Assembly (NCBI GenBank): GCA_014155875.1
Contig: JACEFZ010016095.1
Coordinates: 304,501 to 368,500 of the forward strand
Direction of reading: 5' to 3'
From: Cepaea nemoralis
Lineage: Eukaryota > Mollusca > Gastropoda > Stylommatophora > Helicidae
Length of the DNA stretch: 64,000 bases
Shown piece after piece: positions 33,300-43,690 of the stretch. Numbering within the stretch: position 1 is the first letter of the stretch; each line of letters opens with the position of its first letter. The notes under the pieces are model-generated. The model was given only the letters and a program-made list of their open reading frames with translations. It was not told the DNA's origin and made no database searches. The position numbers and the translations under genes are program-made.

Positions 33300-33623
33300 T
33301 AATAATAATAATAATAATAATAAGTCTTTATTTTCAAAGGGTTAAGAATTGGGCACGCAGGCCCGTCTGACATTCTGCCCTTCTTCTCTATTTCCTCTCA
33401 TACATTCTTTCATTCAACATCACTTATGAAGCAACTTTTGACAACAAAAGAACATTAAAACGCATGAAAAATAATCAATAACAAATGACTCACTGAGGCA
33501 GTGTTTAACATGGGCATTATAAATACCTAAGGAGGGTGTAACGTGCCATACATAAGGGAATGTTTTTTGGCTAGTTGTCGTTTGAGATAAGTCACCATTA
33601 TTGTCTTTTTTGTGTTATTTGTC
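33300..33623 (-). mobile_element. LINE 3'-end insertion, 324 bp, minus strand
   Basis: It starts with (TAA)n and 'gtctttattttcaaaggg', and contains 'gggcacgcaggcccgtctg'. That is the reverse complement of the LINE ends at 52230 and 62945. The paralogous sequence at 34009-34013 lacks the insert. 'acaga' appears on both sides (33295-33299 and 33624-33628) as a 5-bp target duplication. The minus-strand 3' end carries a canonical 'aataaag' near the tail. Confidence 0.9.
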
Positions 33624-33628
33624 ACAGA

Positions 33629-33854
33629 GATACCGTATGCCAGTAGACGGTACTAATTGATTTCTGTTAACGCTGAACGTTGGTCGGTGCTCACCAGACC
33701 CGGCACTCCACGTTGTGCCAACGACTTCGAGCGGAGGGGCGTAATTGGGAGGGTACAAGCCTACTTTAGTCGAGAAATGCAACCTAAGACTAAATATTAT
33801 GACAGGGAAGACAGTTCCAGACGTATTTGTGTTACCTGAGTAAACTGAGTAAAA
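33629..33854. repeat. local duplication, block B copy 1
   Basis: 'gataccgtatgccagtagac' to 'gtgttacctgagtaaactga'. It matches 34014-34232 with a few small indels, and its first ~70 bp also match 34595-34664. The 60-codon frame inside is not recognised. Confidence 0.9.
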
Positions 33855-34013
33855 GCGTTGGCTTTTATAAAGTTGTATGGGTGCCAGACGCTCAGAAATC
33901 AATTGTAAATTACTGAACTTAAACTTGCCAAAACAAAATCACAGACAGTCATAACATGCTGGGGTTGACTGCGATGTCTTATAAAGGATATGCATCTAGT
34001 CAGATATAACAGA
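33855..34013 (+). repeat. local duplication, block A copy 2
   Basis: 159 bp, the same length as copy 1, joined directly to block B through a single 'acaga'. It preserves the sequence before the LINE insertion. Confidence 0.92.
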
Positions 34014-34232
34014 GATACCGTATGCCAGTAGACGGTACTAATTGATTTCTGTTAACGCTGAACGTTGGTCGGTGCTCACCAGACCCGGCACTCCACGTTG
34101 TGCCAACGACTTCGAGCGGAGGGGCGCAATTGGGAGGGTACAAGCCTTACTTTAGTCCGAGGAAATGCAACCTAAGACTAAATATTATGACAGGGAAGAC
34201 AGTTCCAGACGTATTTGTGTTACCTGAGTAAA
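34014..34232. repeat. local duplication, block B copy 2
   Basis: Second copy of block B, ending at 'ttacctgagtaaacta' before a (GA)n tract at 34240-34290. A third, partial and more diverged copy lies at 34595-34664. Confidence 0.9.
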
Positions 34233-34241
34233 CTAGGCAGG

Positions 34242-34242
<1 letters not shown>

Positions 34243-34290
<48 letters not shown>
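34243..34290. repeat. (GA)n microsatellite
   Basis: About 48 bp of perfect GA repeat. Confidence 0.97.
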
Positions 34291-34293
<3 letters not shown>

Positions 34294-34734
34294 GGGGGTC
34301 ATGCTCCATGGGCAACTCATGGTCTCTGCAATTCAGCGCAAGCTTTGAGCAATAGAGAGGTATAACTTTATCGTTAACCTTATTTATAGCAATAAGTTGT
34401 TACGATTATGCAATTTCTGCAGCTCAGTGTAACAAATTATAGCTTTTGCCAAGACGGCAAGGAACCAGAGAGTGATTGTCTGTGATGTTTCAATGGCCTC
34501 AAGGGTTTCCCAGAAGTTGATGATCTGTGTATTACGTACAGGACAACGGAACCAGCCAGTCAAATCCATTTGTTGAATGCACGTGATATAACAAAGATAC
34601 CGTATGACAGAAGACGGTACTAACTGATTTCTGTTAACGCTGAACGTTGAGCGGTGCTCACCAGCATTCTTCTATCACATGTCATAAAGACCAGGCCTTC
34701 ATTCGTCCGTCATGAGGTCATGTTTGGTAGTTTG

Positions 34735-35078
34735 TGGGTCCGGAGATGACTTGTAGGTCTGGAGATGACTTGTAAGTCAGGAGATGACTTGTAAGTTCAG
34801 GGATTATTTGTAAGTCTGGAGACGACTTGTAAGTTCAGAGATGATTTGTAAGTCTGGAGATGACTTGTAAATTCAGAGATCACTTGTAATTTCGAAGATG
34901 ACTTTTAAGTCCGGAGATGACTTGTAAGTACGGAGATCACTTGTAAGTCCGAAGATGACTTGTAATTCCGAAGCTCATTTATAAGTCCGGAGCTTACTAA
35001 TAAGTCCGGAGATGACTTATAAGTCCTGAGATGACTTAAAAGTACGAAGCTGACTTACAAGTCCGAAACTGACTTGAC
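34735..35078. repeat. 19-bp minisatellite, about 17 copies
   Basis: The unit is close to 'ggagatgacttgtaagtcc', increasingly diverged toward the right end. Confidence 0.92.
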
Positions 35079-35173
35079 GCAGCTTTCAGTCTGCAGATGG
35101 TTCCCTACGAGTGTGATGAATCTCTCGAGGTTGTGACATGGTAAAACATTGAGCAGTGACTGGATTCTGTCCT

Positions 35174-35270
35174 CATCTCATCTCAACTCATCTCATCATG
35201 TTCCTCTTGTACCTTGCGGTGTCGAGGTGAAGTATAAATATCGTGAGAGTGCCCGATTATGGGCTTCATG
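35174..35270 (-). mobile_element. 5'-truncated LINE 3' end, minus strand
   Basis: The (TCATC)n tail is followed by 'tcatgttcctcttgtacctt', 'gcggtgtcgaggtgaagtat' and 'gggcttcatg', matching 13290-13388. 'tgtcct' occurs just outside on the left (35168-35173) and at the right boundary (35269-35274), a weak 6-bp target duplication. Confidence 0.85.
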
Positions 35271-35334
35271 TCCTGGCATAATATAAATGTTGCGTGCCCT
35301 TTGCGATCAAACCCAACCCTAGGTTCACTTACTA

Positions 35335-35392
35335 GACAGGTTTACGTTCAGTAGTTTACCATTGCTTTCTGAATGAGAGGTCAACGATAAAG
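35335..35392 (-). mobile_element. SINE family B core fragment, minus strand
   Basis: 'tttacgttcagtagtttacc' plus 'attgctttctgaatgag' is the reverse complement of the family B core. The head and tail are not recognisable. Confidence 0.65.
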
Positions 35393-35699
35393 TCTAATTA
35401 CCTGGTTAGGGAACGATACCGCTACCCCGCTGTCACTTTGCAATAAGTTCTTATCCATTGGCCAGGTTTGCCTGCATCCTGTCGTAGTTTGCTGTAAATA
35501 TTGAAACATTTTGAGAACTGAATATTGACTCCATGAGCATCTATAATTGTGAAGACTTAACACTTGACACCGCAACAGCAATCCCTACTGCTGGAGTATT
35601 GGTCACTTGTATGTCTGTTATACTGCTGTCCCCTACATCTCTTTAAATTACCTGCATGTTTGGCGAAGATAAACTACATATTATAATCAGCATTGTATT

Positions 35700-35790
35700 A
35701 ACCACACACACATACAGACCCCCACACACATACACAATTCATATACACACACACACACACATACACACACATATACACACAGACATACAT
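35700..35790. repeat. (CA)n-rich microsatellite
   Basis: Runs of 'cacacatacacacaca' interrupted by short unique bases. Confidence 0.92.
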
Positions 35791-35959
35791 AATTTAATTG
35801 TGCTCCGAATTAGCATTCCGCATATCACCATACACACTATCAAATTACACATAGATAGGTGTGCAGTATACACTTTAATTGGAACATATAGACTATTGAA
35901 GCACACAAACAAACAATTAGATATAAGCATATAGACAGATGAAACATACAAATATATGC

Positions 35960-36092
35960 AAACGATAAGAAACATCAACTATTTTGTAACACACAAACAT
36001 AAGCTCTATCATAAGAAACATCAACTATTTTGTAACACACAAAATACGCACTATCATAAGAAACATCAACTATTTGTAACACACAAAGTAAA
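35960..36092. repeat. ~46-bp tandem repeat, three copies
   Basis: 'aagaaacatcaactattttg' followed by 'taacacacaaa...ctatcat' occurs three times in succession. Confidence 0.92.
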
Positions 36093-36392
36093 ACACATGG
36101 CACTGAACAACAAGGTACAACTGCATTCAGCTCGACAAGCTGATAGGAAAAACCATCATTCAACTGTTAAAAAATGCATCTATTTTCGGAACTGCCCGGC
36201 AAACACAAAAAGCGAAACATTCCAAAATGTACGAGTATGATCAGACGTCCGCTTTCTTTTCTGATCCTTTCTCCGGTAACAGGTTCGTTGTCAGATAGCA
36301 CGATCCTGGTCACCGACCGGCATAAATGGTAGTCTGCAGAATTGCATTTTCAAACAGACTGCTGACAACCAAGTTTTCATGAGGGGTGATTG
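36093..36392. other. spacer without gene signal
   Basis: No recognised repeat or protein motif. Confidence 0.4.
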
Positions 36393-36628
36393 CCTTCCTG
36401 GGTAAAAAGTCAGTGGGCAGTCTTTAGACAAATGGTAGTTGGTTGTTCTTCTTTAGTGCTAGTATTCTCTTGAGGCAATTAGTGAATAACAGTCTTTGGA
36501 CAAGTGGTGGCCTTCCTGGGTAAAAAGTCAGTGGGCAGTCTTTAGACAAATGGTAGTTGGTTGTTCTTCTTTAGTGCTAGTATTCTCTTCAGGCAATTAG
36601 TGAATAACAGTCTTTGGACAAGTGGTGG
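36393..36628. repeat. 118-bp direct duplication
   Basis: 'ccttcctgggtaaaaagtca' begins at 36393 and at 36511. The two 118-bp copies are almost identical ('cttgaggc' versus 'cttcaggc'). Confidence 0.95.
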
Positions 36629-37132
36629 CTATTTATGCTCCCTCACCATTCACTTATTGCACATCTTTGACTTTCGAGTGATTGTAGTTGGTACTCTCTC
36701 AACAATAGATCGTGCCTCGCATTTCTCTGATATTAGGTTGCGTATTATATTACTTATTTCTCTTCGATGTTCATATACGTTAAATTTCTTTAATGTTGAT
36801 TGGTTCACTGTCTTCGATGCACGAAGTATTTCATCTGGTGTGCTGGTGATTGTCATCCAATTGTTGTTCAAGAGGAAATACATATAAATTTGTGTTGCCT
36901 TTTATTTTGACTTGTCAGTCTGAAACTCTAAATCGGCCTAGGGCCCTTATAGCCTGTATATTCACATTAGCTTGACAGTACACCACAGAACAACACTAGG
37001 GCGATTCTATAATTATTGATCGTCTACACAAATGAAAAGAGCTAAATATATCTCTTCCTATCATCTGTCTCTTTCTATCTATCTCCATCTCATCTCTCCC
37101 TCCCCCCACTTCCCCTTCTCCTCTTCCATCCC

Positions 37133-37137
<5 letters not shown>
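36629..37137. other. spacer with unassigned overlapping frames
   Basis: A 77-codon minus frame (36650-36883: STPDEILRASKTVNQSTLK...) looks protein-like in composition. Its antisense plus frame of 108 codons is hydrophobic. No family is recognised. The minus frame could be a piece of a transposon. Confidence 0.35.
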
Positions 37138-37201
<64 letters not shown>

Positions 37202-37224
37202 CCCTCTCTCTCTCTCTCTCTCTC
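37138..37224. repeat. (CT)n microsatellite
   Basis: Nearly perfect CT dinucleotides with a 'ttc' and a 'cccc' interruption. Confidence 0.97.
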
Positions 37225-37400
37225 CTTTTTTGTCATCACATCAAATCTGTATCCACTTACACAATTGGAAAATACTGAACTAAACACTGACTTGCCTCTA
37301 TACCTCTTAGGTAGATGGTAAACATAAAACAGGACACGAAATTACTTCTAAGCCCTTGGGGAGATCTGGAAAATACATATTTAAACTCGGGTAATCTCTC

Positions 37401-37648
37401 CAACGCCAGTCTCCCTGGCTTACGAGTTAACATCTTTCTCCGTAATCCCGTACATTCTCGTGAGTAACGTAACCTGCGCGAGAATCGGTAGCGGTTCTCG
37501 CCGCGTTGGTAACTGAGCCGGTCGCTCAGAAAGCAATAGCAAACTACTGAGTGTAATCTTGCCTAGTACATCAACAGCAGCTGAAAAATGCTGATATTGA
37601 ATACAACGTCCTTAAGGGATATGCAACAAAAACAACAACAACAAAAGA
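37401..37648 (+). mobile_element. SINE family B, plus strand, with 8-bp target duplication
   Basis: It begins 'caacgccagtctccctggct', contains 'tttctccgtaatcccgtaca' and the core 'cagaaagcaatagcaaacta', and ends 'gggatatgcaac' plus an (AAC)n tail. 'aatctctc' lies on both sides (37393-37400 and 37649-37656). It aligns end to end with 13862-14112. Confidence 0.82.
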
Positions 37649-37679
37649 AATCTCTCAATCTCATATATTAGATATGGCA

Positions 37680-38965
37680 GAGCTAGCATGGAACATCTAT
37701 CAATGAATGAACAATCCACACACAGCAGAGCTAGCCTGGAACATCTATTAATGAACGAGTAATCCACACACAGCAGAGCTAGCATGGAACATCTATCAAT
37801 GAACGAACAATCCACACACAGCAGAGCTAGCATGGAACATCTATCAATGAACGAGTAATCCACACACAGCAGAGCTAGCCTGGAACATCTATTAATGAAC
37901 GAGTAATCCACACACAGCAGAGCTAGCATGGAACATCTATCAATGAACGAACAATCCACACACAGCAGAGCTAGCATGGAACATCTATCAATGAACGAGT
38001 AATCCACACACAGCAGAGCTAGCCTGGAACATCTATTAATGAACGAGTAATCCACACACAGCAGAGCTAGCATGGAACATCTATCAAGAACGAAACAATC
38101 CACACACAGCAGAGCTAGCATGGAACATCTATCAATGAACGAGTAATCCACACACAGCAGAGCTAGCCTGGAACATCTATAATGAACGAGTAATCCACAC
38201 ACAGCAGAGCTAGCATGGAACATCTATCAATGAACGAACAATCACCCACAGCAGAGCTAGCATGGAACATCTATCAATGAACGAGTAATCCACACACAGC
38301 AGAGCTAGCCTGGAACATCTATTAATGAACGAGTAATCCACACACAGCAGAGCTAGCATGGAACATCTATCAATGAACGAACAATCCACACACAGCAGAG
38401 CTAGCATGGAACATCTATCAATGAACGAGTAATCCACACACAGCAGAGCTAGCCTGGAACATCTATTAATGAACGAGTAATCCACACACAGCAGAGCTAG
38501 CATGGAACATCTATCAATGAACGAACAATCCACACACAGCAGAGCTAGCATGGAACATCTATCAATGAACGAACAATCCACACATGGCAGAGCTAGCCTG
38601 GAACATCTATTAATGAACGAGTAATCCACACACAGCAGAGCTAGCATGGAACATCTATCAATGAACGAACAATCCACACATGGCAGAGCTAGCATGGAAC
38701 ATCTATCAATGAACGAATAATCCACACACAGCAGAGCTAGCATGGAACATCTATCAATGAACGAATAATCCACACACAGCAGAGCTAGCATGGAACATCT
38801 ATCAATGAACGAATAATCCACACATGGCAGAGCTAGCATGGAACATCTATCAATGAACGAATAATCCACACACAGCAGAGCTAGCATGGAACATCTATCA
38901 ATGAACGAATAATCCACACACAGCAGAGCTAGCATGGAACATGTATCAATGAACGAACAAATACT
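37680..38965. repeat. 48-bp satellite, about 26 copies, trimer higher-order structure
   Basis: The unit contains 'atccacacacagcagagcta' and 'tggaacatctatcaatgaac'. Three unit types (…cat…gaacaatc, …cat…gagtaatc, …cct…ttaatgaacgagtaatc) alternate in order, giving a 144-bp repeat through most of the array. The right end holds a run of one type. The 287- and 203-codon minus frames (…LALLCVDYSFIDRCSM…) are 16-residue translations of the 48-bp unit. The two frames are split by small indels near 38185 and 38240. Confidence 0.96.
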
Positions 38966-39500
38966 TGAGTGATCAAGTAAAGGAATGAAGCAATTTAATA
39001 TGAGGAGTTTAGCAAAGCCTTTTTTATTCCATAGAAGGTTGACAGACAGACGGGAGACATTCAAGGCCAACAAATGGCAATATCTGAATGAGGCTGAAAT
39101 TCACAGGGGAAATAAGGTCATTGACCGTGTCGTGGCGGGAGACAGCTTGCGCGGAATGAGGGAAACCTCACAGTTTGAGCATGCCAGCAAATGTAATGTA
39201 TTAATTCATTAACTAACGTTGATGGGCTTTCGTAGCAAGGGAAAGAATGTGACAGAGAAATAAACAGACGAGATAGGAATGCAGGCTAGACACCCTGGAA
39301 ATCTGAACACTGTACTCACAGCTGATACATGCGAATGTCCCTCAAAATTGCATCAGTGCTTTATGATAGACTGCACTAGTGACTCGGTATGACGCTTTAC
39401 TTTCCCTACATCCTTGACCACACGTTCCAAACCACACAACATCACATACTCACCTACCCGACTCTACAATTACCAACCCGAAACTACTCTTAACCTATCG
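38966..39500. other. spacer without recognised gene
   Basis: A 75-codon plus frame (38985-39212) reads MKQFNMRSLAKPFLFHRRL...VVAGDSLRGMRET, rich in basic residues, and no family is recognised. The rest is unremarkable. Confidence 0.4.
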
Positions 39501-39504
39501 CACA

Positions 39505-39690
39505 CCTTACCCCACCTGACTGCCACCTATCTGGCACCACACCGGAGCAGCACTCCGACCACCCTACACCCCACCTGGTACCACACTCGGCACCACACCC
39601 GAGCAGCACCACGCCCACACTACACCCCACCTGGCACCACACCTCGTCCCCCGAACACAGCACACATTACCCGGACACCACTCCCCCACT
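39505..39690. repeat. degenerate C/A-rich repeat
   Basis: Phrases like 'ccacctggcaccacac' and 'accccacctggtacc' recur irregularly. Confidence 0.75.
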
Positions 39691-39711
39691 TCTATCACAC
39701 CCAGGAAGAAG

Positions 39712-39915
39712 TAGCTACACCGTCTGCCTCTCGCTCCGAAGATTGTGAGCTCGATTCCTGGCTACTTTGTTCGGTTCACGAATACAGCTTTCTCGACGAC
39801 TCCCGGAGGATGTCGCTGGAGCTTCGGGGTTCGGACTCCGTGCGGACGCTTTCAGCAGACCACGCTGCGGAAAGAGACCGGGCCGTATGGAATAAATCCC
39901 GGTGCAATGAATAGT
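39712..39915 (+). mobile_element. SINE family C, plus strand
   Basis: The head is tRNA-like ('tagctacaccgtctgcctc', 'gagctcgattcctgg'). The body includes 'ctggagcttcggggttcgga' and the end 'aatcccggtgcaatgaa'. The same order occurs at 53492-53697 (plus) and 57165-57380 (minus). The 166-codon frame that covers it is not a gene. Confidence 0.7.
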
Positions 39916-40695
39916 AATTTTAGACAAGAGAAGTAAGAGATGTAGCAGGAAATAACAATATGAAATAAAAACAGTATGGTATGTGTAACTCCTGCCGAAC
40001 AGTGAGAGATAATAAATACAAACACAATGTACATACCTTACAACGAACGCATACCCGGCAAACGGTAATCACAGTGTGGACAAATCAATGATAATACCAA
40101 ACAAAACTTAGATAAAAATAAGTTATACCAAGACACAACGAGTGACGAATCGATCATAATAATCTTCAGCAGGGACGATACAAACAGGTGTACAGAAAAA
40201 AAATTAAATTAAAAGATTTAATTAAACTTTAAAAAACATAAACAGAAAAATAGTATCAACATGAAGCGTTTATAGGCCATTACACGCGCTTCGTTGCCAG
40301 GTAGGCGGCGCAGGAGTTCAGTTGTGAAAGGTACCAAATAAAACATGACTCCGTAGGTGTGTAAACAGTTAGATGTGGATATATAGAGGGGAGTCATCTG
40401 AGTTATACAATGGCGTCTACAACAGTATTGATTCCTGCTGGATGGATGCATCCCAAAGATTTGATTTTCAAGAGTTGTCTTTCAATGTTAAGCCTAATTA
40501 GGCTGTCAGAGTGTGGGTCGCAGCATTGAAGCCATGCGACCCTGTCAGCTCTCAAAGATCTGTTAGGATGACTTCCCGATGTGAGGCATCTTTATCAAAC
40601 TGTAATCTACAATTGAGACTTTTAGGCAGGTTACGTGAAGAAATATACTAGGTAACTTGGTGACAATTGGCAAGATTGAGGGGGAAAGAACCAGT
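39916..40695. other. 780-bp spacer without recognised gene
   Basis: AT-rich. The 77-codon minus frame at 40218-40451 has no recognised domain. 'ttaagcctaattaggct' near 40490 is a small inverted repeat. Confidence 0.4.
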
Positions 40696-40704
40696 GGAAG
40701 GTAG

Positions 40705-42024
40705 AGAAGTAAGTACCAGGATGGCTTGACCACATTGATTGGTGGAGACAAGAGTACCAGGATGGCTTGAGCACATTGATTGGTGGAGACAAGAGTACCA
40801 GGATGGCTTGAGCACATTGATTGGTGGAGACAAGAGTACCAGGATGGCTTGACCACATTGATTGGTGGAGACAAGAGTACCAGGATGGCTTGAGCACATT
40901 GATTGGTGGAGACAAGAGTACCAGGATGGCTTGACCACATTGATTGGTGGAGACAAGAGTACCAGGATGGCTTGAGCACATTGATTGGTGGAGACAAGAG
41001 TACCAGGATGGCTTGACCACATTGATTGGTGGAGACAAGAGTACCAGGATGGCTTGAGCACATTGATTGGTGGAGACAAGAGTACCAGGATGGCTTGACC
41101 ACATTGATTGGTGGAGACAAGAGTACCAGGATGGCTTGACCACATTGATTGGTGGAGACAAGAGTACCAGGATGGCTTGACCACATTGATTGGTGGAGAC
41201 AAGAGTACCAGGATGGCTTGAGCACATTGATTGGTGGAGACAAGAGTACCAGGATGGCTTGATCACATTGATTGGTGGAGACAAGAGTACCAGGATGGCT
41301 TGACCACATTGATTGGTGGAGACAAGAGTACCAGGATGGCTTGACCACATTGATTGGTGGAGACAAGAGTACCAGGATGGCTTGAGCACATTGATTGGTG
41401 GAGACAAGAGTACCAGGATGGCTTGAGCACATTGATTGGTGGAGACAAGAGTACCAGGATGGCTTGAGCACATTGATTGGTGGAGACAAGAGTACCAGGA
41501 TGGCTTGAGCACATTGATTGGTGGATTCAAGAGTACCAGGATGGCTTGAGCACATTGATTGGTGGAGACAAGAGTACCAGGATGGCTTGAGCACATTGAT
41601 TGGTGGAGACAAGAGTACCAGGATGGCTTGAGCACATTGATTGGTGGAGACAAGAGTACCAGGATGGCTTGACCACATTGATTGGTGGAGACAAGAGTAC
41701 CAGGATGGCTTGAGCACATTGATTGGTGGAGACAAGAGTACCAGGATGGCTTGAGCACATTGATTGGTGGAGACAAGAGTACCAGGATGGCTTGACCACA
41801 TTGATTGGTGGAGACAAGAGTACCAGGATGGCTTGAGCACATTGATTGGTGGAGACAAGAGTACCAGGATGGCTTGAGCACATTGATTGGTGGAGATAAG
41901 AGTACCAGGATGGCTTGAGCACATTGATTGGTGGAGACAAGAGTACCAGGATGGCTTGAGCACATTGATTGGTGGAGACAAGAGTACCAGGATGGCTTGA
42001 GCACATTGATTGGTGGAGACAAGA
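40705..42024. repeat. 41-bp satellite, about 32 copies, highly homogeneous
   Basis: The unit is 'agagtaccaggatggcttga' plus 'gcacattgattggtggagac' plus one base. The main variation is a single position ('gagcacat' versus 'gaccacat'). Two overlapping minus frames of 509 and 522 codons exist because the unit has no stop there (123 bp = 41 codons). The near-identity of copies suggests recent expansion. A LINE end abuts the right side. Confidence 0.97.
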
Positions 42025-42116
42025 AGACACAGCTGATCCACGACTCTGGTGATCGTGTGATGTGGAGAAACATGGCCGCCCACGCATGGCACATGATGAT
42101 GAATCTACACACCTGA
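42025..42116 (+). pseudogene. LINE C-terminal end next to the 41-bp satellite
   Basis: The last codons read TQLIHDSGDRVMWRNMAA then HAWHMMMNLHT and a stop, resembling the DRDLWR-M---A end of LINE polyproteins seen at 42976-43176. The upstream part is replaced by the satellite. Confidence 0.5.
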
Positions 42117-42204
42117 ACTGAAATTTTACATTTGACCTTCAGTAATTCACCCAGTCGCTTCACAGATGATTGCAGGAGGCGATGTTTTTGGAAATTCAAA
42201 ATAA

Positions 42205-42300
42205 TATATTCCCTTAGTGAATGTATACCCAGAATCCATAAACAATTGCTTGCACGATTTATTGCCAGGCATATTTTGCTGCATCTCGATCAGTCAAATA
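42205..42300 (+). repeat. dispersed repeat family D
   Basis: 'cttagtgaatgtatacccag', 'ttgcacgatttattgccagg' and 'ttgctgcatctcgatcag'. Copies in the same order lie at 47240-47325, and a reversed part lies at 50515-50570. Confidence 0.75.
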
Positions 42301-42334
42301 AATCTGTGTTTTCACTGGATATTCCCTTTATAAT

Positions 42335-42495
42335 AATTAAGTAAGCACAAATCCCTTTATAATAGCTGTATAATATTCAAGTCCTTTTATAATAGATGTG
42401 TAATATCCAACTCCCACTATAATAACTATGTAACCTGCAACTCCCTTTATAATAGCTAGTTTAATCTGCAACTCCTTGTATAACATCCACGTGCT
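42335..42495. repeat. ~31-bp degenerate tandem repeat, five copies
   Basis: 'aactccctttataatagcta' with 'tgtaatat' recurs with substitutions. Confidence 0.8.
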
Positions 42496-42684
42496 CCACG
42501 AGAACTGTTGCATCTTCAATCAAAATGGCAGAACAGTGTACAGAAAACGTTAAAATTGATTGTTCATGCCACCACTGTGATCTAATATTTACTTAAGGAA
42601 ATATTCCAAGCTAAGGCAACACTTACACGCCAGCAACCAGCTCACGACAGAGTGCATCTTAATGCCAGCCTCGTGTCCTCCTCA

Positions 42685-42800
42685 AATGTCAGTCCTGGGT
42701 TTGGTATGAACAGGCCTTGGACATCGACTCTTACGTGGCTATTTCAGGGACACGGCAGTCCTGGGTTTGGTATGAGCAGGCCTTGGACATCGACTCTAAC
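42685..42800. repeat. two copies of a ~42-bp phrase
   Basis: 'cagtcctgggtttggtatga' + 'caggccttggacatcgactc' occurs at about 42690 and 42757, separated by 25 bp. Confidence 0.85.
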
Positions 42801-42969
42801 AGTGCAGTGAATCTTGGGATGTAAATGAACAAAGGGAAAAACTTAGAAGGACCAGAGGTGTGGTTCTTTGGACTGTCAGAGTAATTATGACGTCTGCCTG
42901 AAATAGGCTAATGAAACTATAACAACATATACAACACTAAAAAAAAACAGACAAACAGCTATCTTTGGT

Positions 42970-43176
42970 CATGGGATGAGAAGAGAGACATCGGATAACA
43001 TCGTAACTACTGGAAAGATCGAGGGGAAGAGAGACACAGGCAGACCAAGAGAAATGATGCTGGATGGATTGAGACGTTGGCATAGGGGAATATCATCAGC
43101 AGACTTCATTCAGAACACCAAAGACCGAGATCTGTGGAGAGCTATGAACTCCTACGCCAGCCGGCAGGACACTTGA
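42970..43176 (+). pseudogene. LINE C-terminus, well preserved fragment
   Basis: The frame reads HGMRRETSDNIVTTGKIEG, KRDTGRPREMMLDGLRRWH, GISSADFIQNTKDRDLWRA and ends MNSYASRQDT with tandem stops. This is the GK-EGKR-RGR--E-MLDGL...DRDLWRAM end of LINE polyproteins. It is open for its whole length and lacks everything upstream, so it is a 5'-truncated, inactive copy. Confidence 0.88.
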
Positions 43177-43534
43177 TGATGAGTCAACTTACAGCAGTGT
43201 AGAAACTGCAGAGCCTCGTTATCAGAATGGCGTCTTTACACAATTCTTCAAACAGGCGCGTTTGTGAGACAAGTGGCTGTTGCCGCACGGTCTGTTTGTG
43301 AAACAACGAGACGGCCATTACCATGAATTGTGATGTACAATGTTGTCTTATAGTGAACATTTTATTGTAATAATAGCACCGCCGAATCGTGGGCAATTAG
43401 CAGACAAGTGGCGCATTATGTGGAGCCTGTGGAGATGTGATCTTATAGACAAATTGTGAGAACACAGCCAATGGATAGAAAGAGCAATACAGATATCTTG
43501 AAATCATTAAATTAACAAAGAAAGCAAGTTAGTA
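43177..43534. other. spacer without gene signal
   Basis: The 70-codon minus frame at 43184-43396 has no recognised domain. Confidence 0.4.
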
Positions 43535-43690
43535 ATAGCGGAGGAGGGCGTCAACATTCTTTGGGCACGTCATGAGAGGGAGAAGGCTGGAATTTGTCTT
43601 CACATCGGTAAGGATGGTGTGGTAAGTTAAAAAGAAATGAGGATGGGATCCCCAAATTCTAATAGCCAACTGTTAGAGAAACTTGAAAAT
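43535..43690 (+). pseudogene. LINE remnant, 'FFGHVMR' segment
   Basis: RRASTFFGHVMRGRRLEF at about 43545-43600 is the FFGH-MR segment that precedes GK-EGKR in related LINEs. The rest is scrambled by stops. Confidence 0.55.

Noticed and set aside
37612..39073. Cys-rich repeat proteins of 203 and 287 codons on the minus strand
   Set aside because: Translation of the 48-bp satellite. The frames are broken by array indels and have no signal peptide or conserved domain.
40563..42199. Open frames of 509 and 522 codons on the minus strand
   Set aside because: They are overlapping translations of the 41-bp satellite. Length follows from a stop-free unit and not from coding constraint.
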